NCBI RefSeq assembly: GCF_003951315.1
Contig: NZ_QLJH01000006.1
Coordinates: forward strand, 1 to 64,000
Direction: 5' to 3'
Length of the DNA stretch: 64,000 bases
Origin: Sphingomonas sp. S-NIH.Pt15_0812
GTDB taxonomy: Bacteria > Pseudomonadota > Alphaproteobacteria > Sphingomonadales > Sphingomonadaceae
Positions 24,576 through 34,029 of the stretch are shown one piece after another (within the stretch, counting starts at the first letter, position 1; each line of letters starts with the position of its first letter). Made by a program: the position numbers and the translations under genes. The notes below the pieces were generated by a model. It did not search any database, was not told the DNA's origin, and saw nothing but the letters and a program-made list of their open reading frames with translations.

Positions 24576-25664
24576 ATGACCACCGACGGACGCCGGATCG
24601 AACAGGGCGGACTGATCCTGTTCCTGGTGCTTGCCAGCATCGGGCTCTTGCTGATCGTCTCCAGCTTCATCGGCGCACTGCTCTGGGCGGCGCTGGCAGC
24701 GTTGCTGTTCCAGCCGTTGTTCCAGCGTCTTCTACGCCGCTGGCCGGAACGGCGGACGATGGCGGCGGCGGTATCGCTGCTCATCATCACCGTGGCGGTC
24801 GTCATCCCCGCGCTGATCGTCGCCAGCCTCGTCATCGACCAGTCGGTCGGCGTCTATGCGCAGATGCGCTCGGGCAATATCGATTTTGCGCTCTACTTCC
24901 ACCAGGTCCACGACGCCTTGCCCGACCGTATCCAGAATCTGGTCGACCGGTCCGGCTTCGACAGTTTCGAACGGGTCCAGGCCAAGCTGTCGCAGGCGGT
25001 GAGCAGCAGCGTCAGCACCATTGCCCGCCAGGCGCTGTCGATCGGGGCCAATGCCGCCTCCTTCCTGCTGGCGTTCGGCGTCGGCCTCTACGTCACCTTC
25101 TTCCTGCTGCGGGACGGCGATTCGATCGGCCCGGCGGTGGTCCGCGCCCTGCCACTCCGCCGCGACGTCGCCGAGCGGCTGAGCGACAAGTTCGTGGCCG
25201 TGGTGCGCGCCACGATCAAGGGATCGGGCGTCGTCGCGCTGGTGCAGGGCGCATTGGGCGCCGCGACCTTCTGGATCGTCGGCGTGCCGGCGGCCTTGCT
25301 CTGGGGCGTGCTGATGGCGATCACGGCGCTGCTGCCGGCGGTCGGCCCGGCGATCATCTGGACGCCGGTCGCCATCTATCTGCTCGCCACCGGCGCGATC
25401 TGGCAGGCGGTGGTGGTGATCCTGTCGGGCGTCTTCGTGATCGGGCTGGCCGACAATATCCTGCGCCCGATCCTGGTCGGCCGCGACACGGGACTGCCCG
25501 ACTGGATGGTGCTGGTGACGACGCTGGGCGGCATCGACCTGATCGGCCTCAGCGGCATCGTGGTCGGGCCGCTGGCCGGCGCGCTGTTCATGACCGGCTG
25601 GCAGATCCTGACCGAGGACCGCCGCGCCGAGCCGGTACGGGTGAATAGCGAGGCGGGCGGCTGA
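24576..25664 (+). CDS. AI-2E family transporter (PerM-like permease)
   Basis: A 362-aa polytopic membrane protein of the AI-2E/PerM family. Hydrophobic segments cluster at the N terminus (LILFLVLASIGLLLIVSSFI and ALLWAALAALLF), the central region and the C terminus (GIDLIGLSGIVVGPLAGAL), as usual for this family. Members export autoinducer-2 in a few species and act as Na+/H+ antiporters in others, so the substrate is open. ATG 24576 is chosen because it precedes the first conserved helix and has AGG five bases upstream; the frame is open further upstream through the terminator of the preceding gene, which argues against a longer start. It is convergent with tatC, 15 bases apart. Confidence 0.85.
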   Translation: MTTDGRRIEQGGLILFLVLASIGLLLIVSSFIGALLWAALAALLFQPLFQRLLRRWPERRTMAAAVSLLIITVAVVIPALIVASLVIDQSVGVYAQMRSGNIDFALYFHQVHDALPDRIQNLVDRSGFDSFERVQAKLSQAVSSSVSTIARQALSIGANAASFLLAFGVGLYVTFFLLRDGDSIGPAVVRALPLRRDVAERLSDKFVAVVRATIKGSGVVALVQGALGAATFWIVGVPAALLWGVLMAITALLPAVGPAIIWTPVAIYLLATGAIWQAVVVILSGVFVIGLADNILRPILVGRDTGLPDWMVLVTTLGGIDLIGLSGIVVGPLAGALFMTGWQILTEDRRAEPVRVNSEAGG

Positions 25665-25679
25665 TCGCCGCACCGCCCT

Positions 25680-26465
25680 TCAATCCTCCGCGCGTAGGGT
25701 GGCCCCCTCCCGCGCGCGGCGGCGCTCGGTGAACCAGATGCCGATGATCGCCAGTTCGTAGAGCAGGATCAGCGGCACGGCGAGCAGCACCTGGCTCATC
25801 AGGTCGGGCGGAGTCAGCACCGCCGCGATCGCCGTCGCGCCGACGATCGCATAGCGCCGCGCCTTGATCAGCCCCTGGCGCGAGACGATCCCGGCCCGCT
25901 CCAGCAGCATCAGCAGCACCGGCAGCAGGAAGGACAGGCCGAAGCCGAACAGGAACTGCATGATGAAGGACAGGTAGTTGCCGATCGCCGGCAGCGCCTC
26001 GCGCTTCACGCCGCCGACCACGCCATCGAAGCCGAGCAGGAAGTGCAGCGCCATCGGGATGGCGACATAATAGGCCAGCGCGGCCCCCAGCGCGAACAGC
26101 AGCGGCGTCGCGAACAGGAAGGGCAGCAGCGCGCGCCGTTCCTTGCGATACAGACCCGGGGCGACGAACTGCCAAAGCTGGTTGGCGATGATCGGAAAGG
26201 CGATCATCATCGCCGCGAAGAAGGCGACCTTCACCTGGACGAAGAAGGCCTCGAAAATCTCGGTATAGATCACCGTCCCCTGCCCCGCGCGCAGCAGCGG
26301 CTGGACCAGGAAGGCGAAGATGCGGTCGGCGAAATAGAAGGAGATGGCAAAGGCCACCGCCAGCGCCGCGATGCAATAGAGCAGTCGACGGCGCAATTCG
26401 ATCAGATGGTCGAGGAGCGGCGCGCGGCTGGCATCGACCTCGTCGAGATGTTCGGTATCACTCAC
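25680..26465 (-). CDS. tatC: twin-arginine translocase subunit TatC
   Basis: A 261-aa inner-membrane protein, the receptor for twin-arginine signal peptides. The N terminus LLDHLIELRRRLLYCIAAL contains the conserved HLxELRxR motif that contacts the signal peptide, and six hydrophobic helices follow. It is the last gene of tatABC on the minus strand and overlaps tatB by four bases, so the two are translationally coupled. Confidence 0.96.
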   Translation of the reverse strand: MSDTEHLDEVDASRAPLLDHLIELRRRLLYCIAALAVAFAISFYFADRIFAFLVQPLLRAGQGTVIYTEIFEAFFVQVKVAFFAAMMIAFPIIANQLWQFVAPGLYRKERRALLPFLFATPLLFALGAALAYYVAIPMALHFLLGFDGVVGGVKREALPAIGNYLSFIMQFLFGFGLSFLLPVLLMLLERAGIVSRQGLIKARRYAIVGATAIAAVLTPPDLMSQVLLAVPLILLYELAIIGIWFTERRRAREGATLRAED

Positions 26466-26863
26466 GACGCGGCCCCTTCGGACTTGCCGGGCGCGGGCGT
26501 ATCCGCCGGCGCGACCTGGGGCTTTTCGACCATCACCGGCGCGGCATGGCCGTGCGGGTCGTCCTGTGGGGGAGCGGCGTGCCCCGCCTCCGCCGACGCG
26601 TCGGGGATAGGATCGGCCGGGGGCGGTGCGGGATGTTCGCGCATGATGCGCTCATTCTCCGCCGCCCAGCGCTTCTCCATCTCCTCCAGTTCGGCCTCGC
26701 GGACCATCTGGTCGAAGCCCGAGCGGAACTGGCGGGCGACGCCGCGCGCGCGTCCCACCCAATAGCCAACCACCCGCATCGCCTTGGGCAGGTCCTTGGG
26801 ACCGATCACCACCAGCGCCACGATGGCCACGAGCATCAGCTCGGTCGGCGCGATATCGAACAT
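26462..26863 (-). CDS. tatB: twin-arginine translocase subunit TatB
   Basis: A 133-aa protein with the TatB N terminus MFDIAPTELMLVAIVALVVI then GPKDLPKAM: one membrane helix, the conserved Gly-Pro hinge and an amphipathic helix (VGRARGVARQFRSGFDQMV). The C-terminal third is Pro/Ala-rich and probably disordered. It forms the substrate receptor with TatC. The stop overlaps the tatC start; tatA ends 29 bases upstream. Confidence 0.95.
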   Translation of the reverse strand: MFDIAPTELMLVAIVALVVIGPKDLPKAMRVVGYWVGRARGVARQFRSGFDQMVREAELEEMEKRWAAENERIMREHPAPPPADPIPDASAEAGHAAPPQDDPHGHAAPVMVEKPQVAPADTPAPGKSEGAAS

Positions 26864-26892
26864 TCAGCCGCGCCCCAGCGGAGAGGACAATA

Positions 26893-27138
26893 TCAGCGGT
26901 CGTCGCGCAGCGTATCGCGGGTGCGATTGCCGTCCGGGTCGAAGGCGGGCTCCGCCTTGCTTTGCGCCTCAATGCGCTTGGCGGGCTTGGAGGTGTCATC
27001 CTCCTCGGCCATGCCCTTCTTGAAATTCTTCACACCCTTGGCGACATCGCCCATCAGGTTCGAAAATCGCCCGCCGCCCAAGAGCAGGATGGCGACGACG
27101 GCGAGAACGAGCAGATGGATCGGGCTGAAGCTGCCCAT
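26893..27138 (-). CDS. tatA: twin-arginine translocase subunit TatA
   Basis: An 81-aa pore-forming subunit: a membrane helix ([19 protein letters not shown]), then the amphipathic helix [20 protein letters not shown] with the usual FKKGM motif, then a charged tail. ATG 27138 has AGGAG seven bases upstream and gives the short N terminus MGSFSP expected for TatA, so the longer frame is rejected. It is the first tat gene and follows scpB by 28 bases. Confidence 0.95.
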   Translation of the reverse strand: MGSFSPIHLLVLAVVAILLLGGGRFSNLMGDVAKGVKNFKKGMAEEDDTSKPAKRIEAQSKAEPAFDPDGNRTRDTLRDDR

Positions 27139-27166
27139 TGGCTTAACTCCTGAAGACACCCTGCAT

Positions 27167-27733
27167 CTAAGCGCTATCGCCGGGCTTTTCCAGCCGCTCC
27201 GTGGAAAGATCGACCGGATCGAGCAGACCGGCCGCGCGCAGATCGTCGATCCCCGGCAGATCGCGCCGGCTGGCCAGGCCGAAATGGGTCAGGAAGGCCG
27301 GCGTGGTGGCATAGGTCAGCGGTCGGCCCGGCACCTCGCGGCGGCCGGCGGGCCGAATCCAGCCCGCCTCCAGCAGCACGTCGAGCGTCCCCTTGGAAAT
27401 CTGCACGCCGCGGATCGCCTCGATCTCCGCGCGGGTGGTCGGCTCGTGATAGGCGATGATCGCCAGCGTCTCGACCCCCGCCCGCGACAGCGACCGCCGC
27501 TCCTCGCTGGTGCGGCGGAGCAGATGCGCGAGATCGGCCGCCGTCTGGAACAGCCAGCGGTCGCCGCGCCGGACCAGCTGGATGCCGCGTCCCGCATAAT
27601 CGGCCTGCAATTGCGCCAGGGCCGGGCGGGGGTCCGCCGCCACATGGGCGCGGATCGCCTCGACGGTCAGCGGCGTCTCGGCGGCGAACAGCACCGCCTC
27701 CACGGCGCGGACCAGAGCGTCGGGCGGGGTCAT
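27167..27733 (-). CDS. scpB: segregation and condensation protein ScpB
   Basis: A 188-aa winged-helix kleisin-interacting subunit of the SMC-ScpAB condensin. Conserved stretches are [17 protein letters not shown] at the N terminus and [28 protein letters not shown] in the second winged helix. The start overlaps the scpA stop by four bases (27730-27733), giving coupled synthesis with ScpA. The acidic C-terminal tail is short. Confidence 0.94.
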   Translation of the reverse strand: MTPPDALVRAVEAVLFAAETPLTVEAIRAHVAADPRPALAQLQADYAGRGIQLVRRGDRWLFQTAADLAHLLRRTSEERRSLSRAGVETLAIIAYHEPTTRAEIEAIRGVQISKGTLDVLLEAGWIRPAGRREVPGRPLTYATTPAFLTHFGLASRRDLPGIDDLRAAGLLDPVDLSTERLEKPGDSA

Positions 27734-28455
27734 GCCGGCGCACGGAGGAAGAGCGGCGCGAACGGCCCGGCCTGGCGCAACTCGATCCGCCCCTGTCGCG
27801 CCAGTTCGAGCGCTGCGAGGAAGCTCGATGCGATCGCCGATCGCCGCAACACCCCGGCGGAGGGCGGCAGGAAGCTTTCCAGCGCGCGCCAGTCGAGCGT
27901 CACGCCGAGAAGCGCCGAAATTCGCTCCAACGCCGCCTCCAGCGTCATCACCTGGCGGTCGGCGACGACATGGAAGACCGGCCGGGTGCGCGCCGATATC
28001 CGGCCATAGGCAGCGATCAATTGATAGAGGTCGACCTGCCAGTCGGCACGGCGATCGGTGCGCAGCCCCTCGGGCATCCCCCGCGCGAAGACGTCCCGAC
28101 CCAGCCGGTCGCGCGCGACCAGCCGCGCCCCCGCCTCGCGCATCGCGTCCAGCCGTTCGAGCCGCATCTGAAGTTGCAGCGCCAGCAGTTCCGGATCGGG
28201 GTCCGGATCGGCCTCGCGGGGCAGCAGCAGCGCGGATTTGAGATAGGCCAGCCAGGCCGCCATCACCAGATAATCGGCGGCCAGCTCCAGCCGCAACGCC
28301 GCCGCCCGCGCGACGAAGGCGAGATATTGCTCGACCAGCGCGAGGATCGAGATGCGGCGCAGATCGACCTTCTGGCTTCGCGCGAGATTGAGCAGCAGGT
28401 CGAGCGGCCCCTCCCAGCCATCGAGGTCGAGGGTCAGTTGCTCCGGTTCGGCCAC
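27730..28455 (-). CDS. scpA: segregation and condensation protein ScpA
   Basis: A 241-aa kleisin of the SMC-ScpAB complex. The N-terminal motif LDLDGWEGPLDLLLNLARSQ then KVDLRRISI is characteristic, and the C-terminal winged helix (SSFLAALELARQGRIELRQ) contacts the SMC head. The open frame runs upstream inside nagZ, but GTG 28455, seven bases after the nagZ stop, gives the normal N terminus. It is coupled to scpB by a four-base overlap. Confidence 0.93.
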   Translation of the reverse strand: MAEPEQLTLDLDGWEGPLDLLLNLARSQKVDLRRISILALVEQYLAFVARAAALRLELAADYLVMAAWLAYLKSALLLPREADPDPDPELLALQLQMRLERLDAMREAGARLVARDRLGRDVFARGMPEGLRTDRRADWQVDLYQLIAAYGRISARTRPVFHVVADRQVMTLEAALERISALLGVTLDWRALESFLPPSAGVLRRSAIASSFLAALELARQGRIELRQAGPFAPLFLRAPA

Positions 28456-28462
28456 CGCCCGG

Positions 28463-29461
28463 TCACGCCGCCGCAAGCAATGCGTCGCGCTCGGCGAACA
28501 GCGCGGCCACCTCGCCTTGTCCCGGAGCCGGCATCGCCTCGGCCAGACGCCGCATCGTTGCCGGCCCGGCGGGGGGAAGGTCCTCGGCCAGAGCCTCCCA
28601 TTGCTCCGGTGTCGCCGCGCAGCACAGCGCCAGATCGCACCCTGCCCCGATCGCCGCCCCGGCCCGCGCGCGCAGGTCTCCGTCCAGCGCGCCCATGTGC
28701 AGATCGTCCGACAGCAACAGGCCCTGAAAGCCCAGCCGCTCGCGAATGACGGTCCGGACGATCGTCGGCGACAGCGTCGCCGGTCGTGCTTCGTCCCAGA
28801 CCGGGTAAAGGGCATGGGCCGTCATTCCGGCCCTGGCCATCCCGGCCAGCGTGCGAAAGGGTGAGAGGTCGGCGGCCAGCGATTCGTCATTGGCCTCCAC
28901 CACCGGCAGCGCATGATGCGGATCGCAGGTCGCGCGGCCATGGCCGGGCCAGTGCTTGACGATCCCGGTGACGCCGCCCGCCGCCAGTCCGTCGAGCATC
29001 GCGCGACCGAGCGCGGCGACCTGCATCGGCTCCGCGCCCAGGCACCGATCGGCCAGTGCCGCCGTTGTGCCGGGCCGGGCGAGATCGAGCACCGGCGCGG
29101 CGTTCATCGTGATGCCGCCCTCCGCCAGCATCCGCCCGACCGCCTGGCCCTGCGCACGCAGCGCCCGGATCGCGGTCATCGGCGCCCGGACATAGGCTTC
29201 GGCGAAGCGGGCGGCCGCCAGCGTCTCCGGCCAGTGCGGCGGCCGCAGGCGCGCGACCGGCCCGCCCTCCTGGTCGATCAGGATCGCCAGGTCGGCGCGC
29301 GCGCTCAGGTCACGCAGATCGTCGGTCAGCGCGCGAAGCTGCACGGGATCGACGATGTTGCGCGCGAACAGGATGAATCCGGCCGGCGCGACCCGGCGGA
29401 CGGCCGCGCGCTCCGCCGGCGTCACCTGCGGACCGGCCAAGCCGACGATGATCGGCGTCAT
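28463..29461 (-). CDS. nagZ: beta-N-acetylhexosaminidase NagZ
   Basis: A 332-aa GH3 enzyme that removes N-acetylglucosamine from 1,6-anhydromuropeptides during cytoplasmic peptidoglycan recycling. The NagZ motif KHWPGHG is present (IVKHWPGHGRATCDPHHALP), including the His on the flexible loop used as acid/base; the nucleophile Asp lies in LLSDDLHMGALDGD. No signal peptide, as expected. It lies between the SPOR-domain gene and scpA on the same strand. Confidence 0.95.
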   Translation of the reverse strand: MTPIIVGLAGPQVTPAERAAVRRVAPAGFILFARNIVDPVQLRALTDDLRDLSARADLAILIDQEGGPVARLRPPHWPETLAAARFAEAYVRAPMTAIRALRAQGQAVGRMLAEGGITMNAAPVLDLARPGTTAALADRCLGAEPMQVAALGRAMLDGLAAGGVTGIVKHWPGHGRATCDPHHALPVVEANDESLAADLSPFRTLAGMARAGMTAHALYPVWDEARPATLSPTIVRTVIRERLGFQGLLLSDDLHMGALDGDLRARAGAAIGAGCDLALCCAATPEQWEALAEDLPPAGPATMRRLAEAMPAPGQGEVAALFAERDALLAAA

Positions 29462-29475
29462 CGCTCCGGCCCCGA

Positions 29476-30201
29476 TCAGCTCGCGACGAAGCAGCTTTCG
29501 CCCGCGACCTTCAACCGGCCGCAGAGCTGCGCCGCCTGGTTGGCGCTGCCCGCATTGACGCGCAGGCGATAGAGCGTCTTGCCGTCCTTCGCGACCGGCT
29601 GCACCACCTTGCCCAGGGGCGCCAGATAGCTGAACCGCTTGGTGAAGCGGTCCCAGGCTGCGTTGGTCAGGCTTTCCGAGGGATAGGCGCCGAGCTGCAC
29701 CAGCGATCCGCCCGGCACGGGGCCGGCGGGGGCCGGACGCTCGCTCATCGGCGTGGCGGCGACCAGCTTGCCGGCAGGCGCGGGAATGGCGGCGCTGGCG
29801 CTGCGACCCGCTGCCACGCCCTGGGTCGGGCTTGCCGACGCGGCGGGCGTCGCCGTCACCGGGGCCTCGGGGATCGCGCTCAGGTCGATCGCGCCGGTGC
29901 CGGCCGCCTTGCCGTCGCTGGTCGCGACCGCGGCATCGCCCTCGCCTTCCACCTTCAGGCCGCCGGGTTCGACCGGCTTGACCTTATAGGGATTGGGCTC
30001 GGCCGCGATCAGCTCGCCATTGCCGCCGGCCGTGCGGTGCCAGATATTGACCACGGCGAAGGCGATGCCCGCGACCACCACCAGCACCAGCACCACATAG
30101 GCGACGAAGCGCAGGATCGACGATCCCTCTTCCTCGTCGGGATCGACGGTCTCCAGCCAGGGCAGCCGGTCCTCGTCGCGCAGCGATAAGTGGTCGACCA
30201 T
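29476..30201 (-). CDS. SPOR-domain inner-membrane protein
   Basis: A 241-aa protein with a cytoplasmic N terminus, one membrane helix at about residues 29-51 (FVAYVVLVLVVVAGIAFAVV), a low-complexity periplasmic linker and a C-terminal SPOR domain (LVQLGAYPSESLTNAAWDRF to LYRLRVNAGSANQAAQLCGR). SPOR domains bind denuded glycan strands at the division site, so it is likely septum localised. It follows argS by three bases and precedes nagZ by 14. Equivalent genes sit beside argS in other sphingomonads. Confidence 0.9.
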   Translation of the reverse strand: MVDHLSLRDEDRLPWLETVDPDEEEGSSILRFVAYVVLVLVVVAGIAFAVVNIWHRTAGGNGELIAAEPNPYKVKPVEPGGLKVEGEGDAAVATSDGKAAGTGAIDLSAIPEAPVTATPAASASPTQGVAAGRSASAAIPAPAGKLVAATPMSERPAPAGPVPGGSLVQLGAYPSESLTNAAWDRFTKRFSYLAPLGKVVQPVAKDGKTLYRLRVNAGSANQAAQLCGRLKVAGESCFVAS

Positions 30202-30204
30202 AAA

Positions 30205-31929
30205 TCAGTTCATCTCCGACACGGCTTCGACGCCCATGATCGCCAGGCCATTATGGATGATCTGCCCGATTCCGGCCGCCAGGAAAAGCCGCGCGCGCGT
30301 CGCCTCGGCATCCTCCACCACCAGGAAGCGGCGGTCCGGCCGATCGTTGCCGACATTCCACGCCGCGTGGAAGGCGGCGGCGAGGTCGTAGAGGTAGAAG
30401 GCGATGCGGTGCGGCTCGCGAGTCGCCGCCGCCGTCTCGACGATGCGGGGGAATTGCGCGGCCAGCTTGACCAGGGCCAGTTCCTCCGCGTCGAGCCGCG
30501 AAAGATCGGCTTCGCCGCCGGTGATCCCCGCCTCGGCGGCGCGGCGATGCAACGAGGCGATGCGGGCATGGGCATATTGCACGTAGAAGACCGGATTGTC
30601 CTTCGACGCCTCGACCACCTTGGCGAAGTCGAAGTCCATCTGCGCATCGGCGCGCCGGGTCAGCATGGTGAAGCGCACCACGTCCTTGCCGACCTCGCGC
30701 ACCACATCGGCGAGCGTGACGAAATTGCCGGCGCGCTTGGACATCTTGACCGGCTCGCCGCCGCGCAGCAGCCGCACCATCTGGATCAGCTTGACGTCGA
30801 AGCGGGTCTGCCCGCCGGTCAGCGCCGCGACCGCCGCCTGGATGCGCTTGACGGTGCCGGCATGGTCCGCGCCCCAGATGTCGATCAGCTGGTCGGCGGA
30901 TTGCGCCTTCTGATAATGATAGGCCAGGTCGGCGCCGAAATAGGTCCAGCTGCCGTTCGACTTCTTGATGGGCCGGTCCTGGTCGTCGCCGAACGCGGTC
31001 GAGCGGAACAGCGGCAGTTCCACCGGCTCCCAATCCTCGGGCGTCTCGCCCTTGGGCGCTTCCAGCACGCCGTCATAGACGAGATCGCGCGCGCGCAGCT
31101 CGGCCTCCGCCGCCTCGGGCTTGCCGGCGGCCTGCAACTCGGCCTCGGAGGAGAACAGGTCGTGATGGATGCCGAGCAAGGCCAGATCGGCCTTGATCAG
31201 GTCCATCATTGCCGCGACGGCGCGGGTGCGGAACAGCGCCAGCCATTCCCCCTCGGGCGCGGCGGCATAGCGATCGCCGAATTTGACGGCCAACGCCTCG
31301 CCGACCGGGACCAGATAGTCGCCCGGATAAAGCCCTTCGGGGATCGTCACCGACTGCCCCAGTGCCTCCAGGTAGCGGCAATGCACCGAGCGGGCGAGCA
31401 CATCGACCTGGCCGCCGGCATCGTTGACATAATATTCGCGGATCACCTTATGCCCGGCGAACTCCAGCAGGCTGGCAAGCGCGTCGCCCACCACCGCGCC
31501 GCGGCAATGGCCCATGTGCATCGGCCCGGTCGGGTTGGCGGAGACATATTCGATATTGACGGTGACGCCATCGCCCGTGGTCGAGCGGCCATAGTCCGCG
31601 CCCCCCGCATGGACGGCGGCGAGTTCGTCGCGCCAGCTGTCGTCGGTCAGCACCATGTTGATGAAGCCCGGCCCGGCGATGTCGACGCGGGCCACCTCGG
31701 GCAGCTTGCGCAGCGCGGTCGCCAGCGCCTCCGCCAGGTCGCGCGGCTTCGCGCCCGCCGCCTTGGCCAGCACCATCGCCGCATTGGTCGCGAGATCGCC
31801 ATGCGAGGCGTCGCGCGGCGGCTCCACCGTCACGTTGCGGCGGTCGATCCCGCCCGGCAGCACGCCAGCAGCGGTCAGGGTGTCGAGCGCGGCATCGATA
31901 TGGGCGGCGAAGCGGGTGTAGAGCGTCAT
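30205..31929 (-). CDS. argS: arginyl-tRNA synthetase
   Basis: A 574-aa class I synthetase. The HIGH-type motif is in [19 protein letters not shown] and the KMSKS-type motif is KMSKRAGN; the N-terminal Add1 domain (residues 1-90) and the C-terminal anticodon-binding domain with DALR-type helices are present. ATG 31929 gives the usual start [12 protein letters not shown]; the longer open frame upstream has no similarity. It is the first gene of the argS-SPOR-nagZ-scpA-scpB-tatABC series. Confidence 0.96.
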   Translation of the reverse strand: MTLYTRFAAHIDAALDTLTAAGVLPGGIDRRNVTVEPPRDASHGDLATNAAMVLAKAAGAKPRDLAEALATALRKLPEVARVDIAGPGFINMVLTDDSWRDELAAVHAGGADYGRSTTGDGVTVNIEYVSANPTGPMHMGHCRGAVVGDALASLLEFAGHKVIREYYVNDAGGQVDVLARSVHCRYLEALGQSVTIPEGLYPGDYLVPVGEALAVKFGDRYAAAPEGEWLALFRTRAVAAMMDLIKADLALLGIHHDLFSSEAELQAAGKPEAAEAELRARDLVYDGVLEAPKGETPEDWEPVELPLFRSTAFGDDQDRPIKKSNGSWTYFGADLAYHYQKAQSADQLIDIWGADHAGTVKRIQAAVAALTGGQTRFDVKLIQMVRLLRGGEPVKMSKRAGNFVTLADVVREVGKDVVRFTMLTRRADAQMDFDFAKVVEASKDNPVFYVQYAHARIASLHRRAAEAGITGGEADLSRLDAEELALVKLAAQFPRIVETAAATREPHRIAFYLYDLAAAFHAAWNVGNDRPDRRFLVVEDAEATRARLFLAAGIGQIIHNGLAIMGVEAVSEMN

Positions 31930-32119
31930 GGTCGTCCGATACTGGGTGGAGCCCAAGCCCTTAACGCCAAAGCCCGGCAGGCTCAAACGCTGTTGCATTT
32001 CCTGCATCCAAGCGCGGAGCCTTTGCAGTTGCGGATATGCTGCGTTGCAATAATTTGGCCTTCAACGGTCACGCGGCGGACGAAACGCTCTTCCGCCCTT
32101 CTCCAACGGGACAGACATC

Positions 32120-32407
32120 ATGCGCAAGATCAGCATCTTCGCCGCGGTTGCGGCTACCTTCACCGCGTCGGCCGCCTTCGCCGCGCCGCAGGAGCACCGC
32201 TTCACGCATGAGGGTCAGACCTATGTCTACACCGCCGACGAGGATCATGGCGCGAAGGTCATCTCCGGCCACCGCGTCGAGGACGGCAAGTCGTTCCGCC
32301 TGGTCGTGCGCAACGGTCGCGTGACCGGCCGTTCGGGCGAAGCCCCGGTCGCCTTCCGCGTCGCCGATGCGGCGGGCGCGGCAAAGGACGCCAATTCGGC
32401 CCTCTGA
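32120..32407 (+). CDS. small exported protein of unknown function
   Basis: A 95-aa protein with a clear Sec signal peptide (MRKISIFAAVAATFTASAAF, cleavage after AFA before APQEHRF). The mature 70 or so residues look like a small beta fold (HRFTHEGQTYVYTADEDHGA then KVISGHRVEDGKSFRLVVRN). I recognise it only as a type found in sphingomonads; no function can be given. It is monocistronic, divergent from argS by 190 bases, and followed by a clear terminator. Confidence 0.85.
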   Translation: MRKISIFAAVAATFTASAAFAAPQEHRFTHEGQTYVYTADEDHGAKVISGHRVEDGKSFRLVVRNGRVTGRSGEAPVAFRVADAAGAAKDANSAL

Positions 32408-32460
32408 TCTTCGCGATCTCATATTGCATGCCGCCAGCCTATCTGGTGGCGTGGGTAACA

Positions 32461-32494
32461 GGGGGCTGCCGGGTGACCGGCGGCCTCTTTTTTT
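32461..32494 (+). terminator. rho-independent terminator
   Basis: GGGGGCTGCCGG pairs with CCGGCGGCCTC through one G-T wobble around a GTGA loop, directly followed by seven T residues (32488-32494). It ends the small exported-protein gene. Confidence 0.9.
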
Positions 32495-32833
32495 GCCTGG
32501 ACGATTGTGTTCGTGAGAGATCGCGAAGAGGATCGGGTTCGTGGAGAGGCGCAGGGACAGCCGGCGGGCATTAGCGCGGAATCATCATTTGGAACCCGCT
32601 GACATAACCTTGACTTGGGATCGTCATTGCGAGCGCAACGAAGCAGTTCAGGGCGTCACGCGCGGCCATGGATTGCTTCGCTGCGCTCGCAATAACGGCT
32701 TGGTCCAAGCCAATTTCGTCCTGCTCCAAGCTAGCGATAAGGGAAACCGGCGAGCCGCCGGACGGACGGCCTCGGCATCGCCTGCGCCTAAAATCCGTTT
32801 TCTCTTCGCCGACTCGTATGAACGAAGAAACGC
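32495..32833. other. intergenic region with REP-like element, no gene
   Basis: This 339-base gap between the terminator and the end of the dGTPase gene contains no ORF I can support. Its only structure is the REP-like inverted repeat at 32623-32698. Confidence 0.7.
32623..32698. repeat. REP-like long inverted repeat
   Basis: The 24-base arm CGTCATTGCGAGCGCAACGA (then AGCA, 32623-32646) is repeated in inverse form at 32675-32698 with two mismatches, separated by 28 bases. Sequences of the form CGTCATTGCGAGCG...GAAGCAATCC are dispersed intergenic palindromes in many alphaproteobacteria. Only one copy is in this window. Confidence 0.75.
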
Positions 32834-34000
32834 TCAGAAACCTTCGGGCAAGTCGATCGGCCCCACCAGTTCGCGGTACCGGGTGATCGCATAGCGATCC
32901 GTCATCCCCGCGATGAAATCCGCGATGTGCCGGCTGCGCGCCGGCTCCGCCTGCGGCAGGCGCTCCCGCCATTCGACCGGCATGGCGGCGGGATCGGCCG
33001 AATAGGTCGCGAACAGCCCGCTCACCACGTCCCGCGCCGCGTCCGCCGCCGCGAGCTGGACCGGGTGATGATAGAGATTGGCATACATGAAGCGCTTGAG
33101 GTCGCGCTCCGCCGTCCGCATCTCCTCGGAAAAGCCGACCAGGGTCCGGCCGGCGGCCCGGACATCGGCCGCATCCCGAACCCCGCCATCGGCGATCCGC
33201 GCCTGCGTTTCCGCGAGCAGGTCGGTGACCATCGCCCCGATCTGCGTCCGCACCAGCTCGCGCGCCAGCCGCACCGGATGGCCGTCCGGGAAGCGCCGCC
33301 GCACCCCGTCCCAGGTCTGCGCCACCACCGGCACCGCCAGCAACTGGTCCAGCGTCAACAGGCCCGCGCGCAAGCCGTCGTCGATATCGTGATTGTCATA
33401 GGCGATATCGTCGGCGATCGCCGCGACCTGCGCCTCCAGCGAGGCATGGTGCCCCAGTTCGAGCGGAAACTCCGCATCCGCCTGCGCCAGCGCCCAGCCG
33501 GGATGACGGACCGGGCCGTTATGCTTGGCCAGCCCCTCCAGCGTCTCCCAGCTGAGGTTGAGCCCGTTCCACAGCGGATAGGGGCTTTCCAGCTCGGTCA
33601 GCACCCTGAGCGTATGGCCATTATGGTCGAAGCCGCCGGCTTCGGACATCGCCGCCTTCAGCGCATCCTCGCCGGCATGGCCGAAGGGGGGATGGCCGAT
33701 GTCATGCGCCAGGCACAAAGCCTCGGTCAGGTCCTCGTTCAGGCCCAGCGCGCGCGCGATGGTCCGGCCGATCTGCGCCACTTCGATGCTATGGGTCAGG
33801 CGGACGCGGAAATGGTCGCCGTCCGGCGCCATGAAGACCTGCGTCTTGTGGCGCAAGCGACGGAAGCTGATCGAGTGGATGATCCGGTCGCGGTCGCGCT
33901 GGAACGCGTCGCGCGGCCCCCGGACCTGGCCGTCACGCTGCTCGTCATGCCGCCGCCCCCGGCTTCGCGCCGGGTCCGACGCCCAGGGTGCGATCGTCAC
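32834..34000 (-). CDS. dGTP triphosphohydrolase-like protein
   Basis: A 388-aa HD-superfamily deoxyguanosinetriphosphate triphosphohydrolase-like protein, which would hydrolyse dNTPs to nucleosides and triphosphate. The HD motif is split as expected: [20 protein letters not shown] and [20 protein letters not shown], with further ligands in [20 protein letters not shown] 34000 is used as start because GGGGGAA lies about ten bases upstream and the ATG eight bases before is in another frame. It follows the TPR/SPOR gene by 29 bases on the same strand and is probably co-transcribed with it. Confidence 0.92.
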   Translation of the reverse strand: MTIAPWASDPARSRGRRHDEQRDGQVRGPRDAFQRDRDRIIHSISFRRLRHKTQVFMAPDGDHFRVRLTHSIEVAQIGRTIARALGLNEDLTEALCLAHDIGHPPFGHAGEDALKAAMSEAGGFDHNGHTLRVLTELESPYPLWNGLNLSWETLEGLAKHNGPVRHPGWALAQADAEFPLELGHHASLEAQVAAIADDIAYDNHDIDDGLRAGLLTLDQLLAVPVVAQTWDGVRRRFPDGHPVRLARELVRTQIGAMVTDLLAETQARIADGGVRDAADVRAAGRTLVGFSEEMRTAERDLKRFMYANLYHHPVQLAAADAARDVVSGLFATYSADPAAMPVEWRERLPQAEPARSRHIADFIAGMTDRYAITRYRELVGPIDLPEGF

Positions 34001-34029
34001 TCTGCCATTCCCCCGTTGGATATCGGCGC

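Noticed and set aside
30190-32211. A 673-aa frame antisense to argS
   Set aside because: Shadow frame; argS has HIGH and KMSKS motifs and the antisense product has no recognisable sequence.
32581-32620. GGAAC at 32592 as an EcfG promoter
   Set aside because: No CGTT-like sequence at 16-17 bases and no plus-strand gene downstream.
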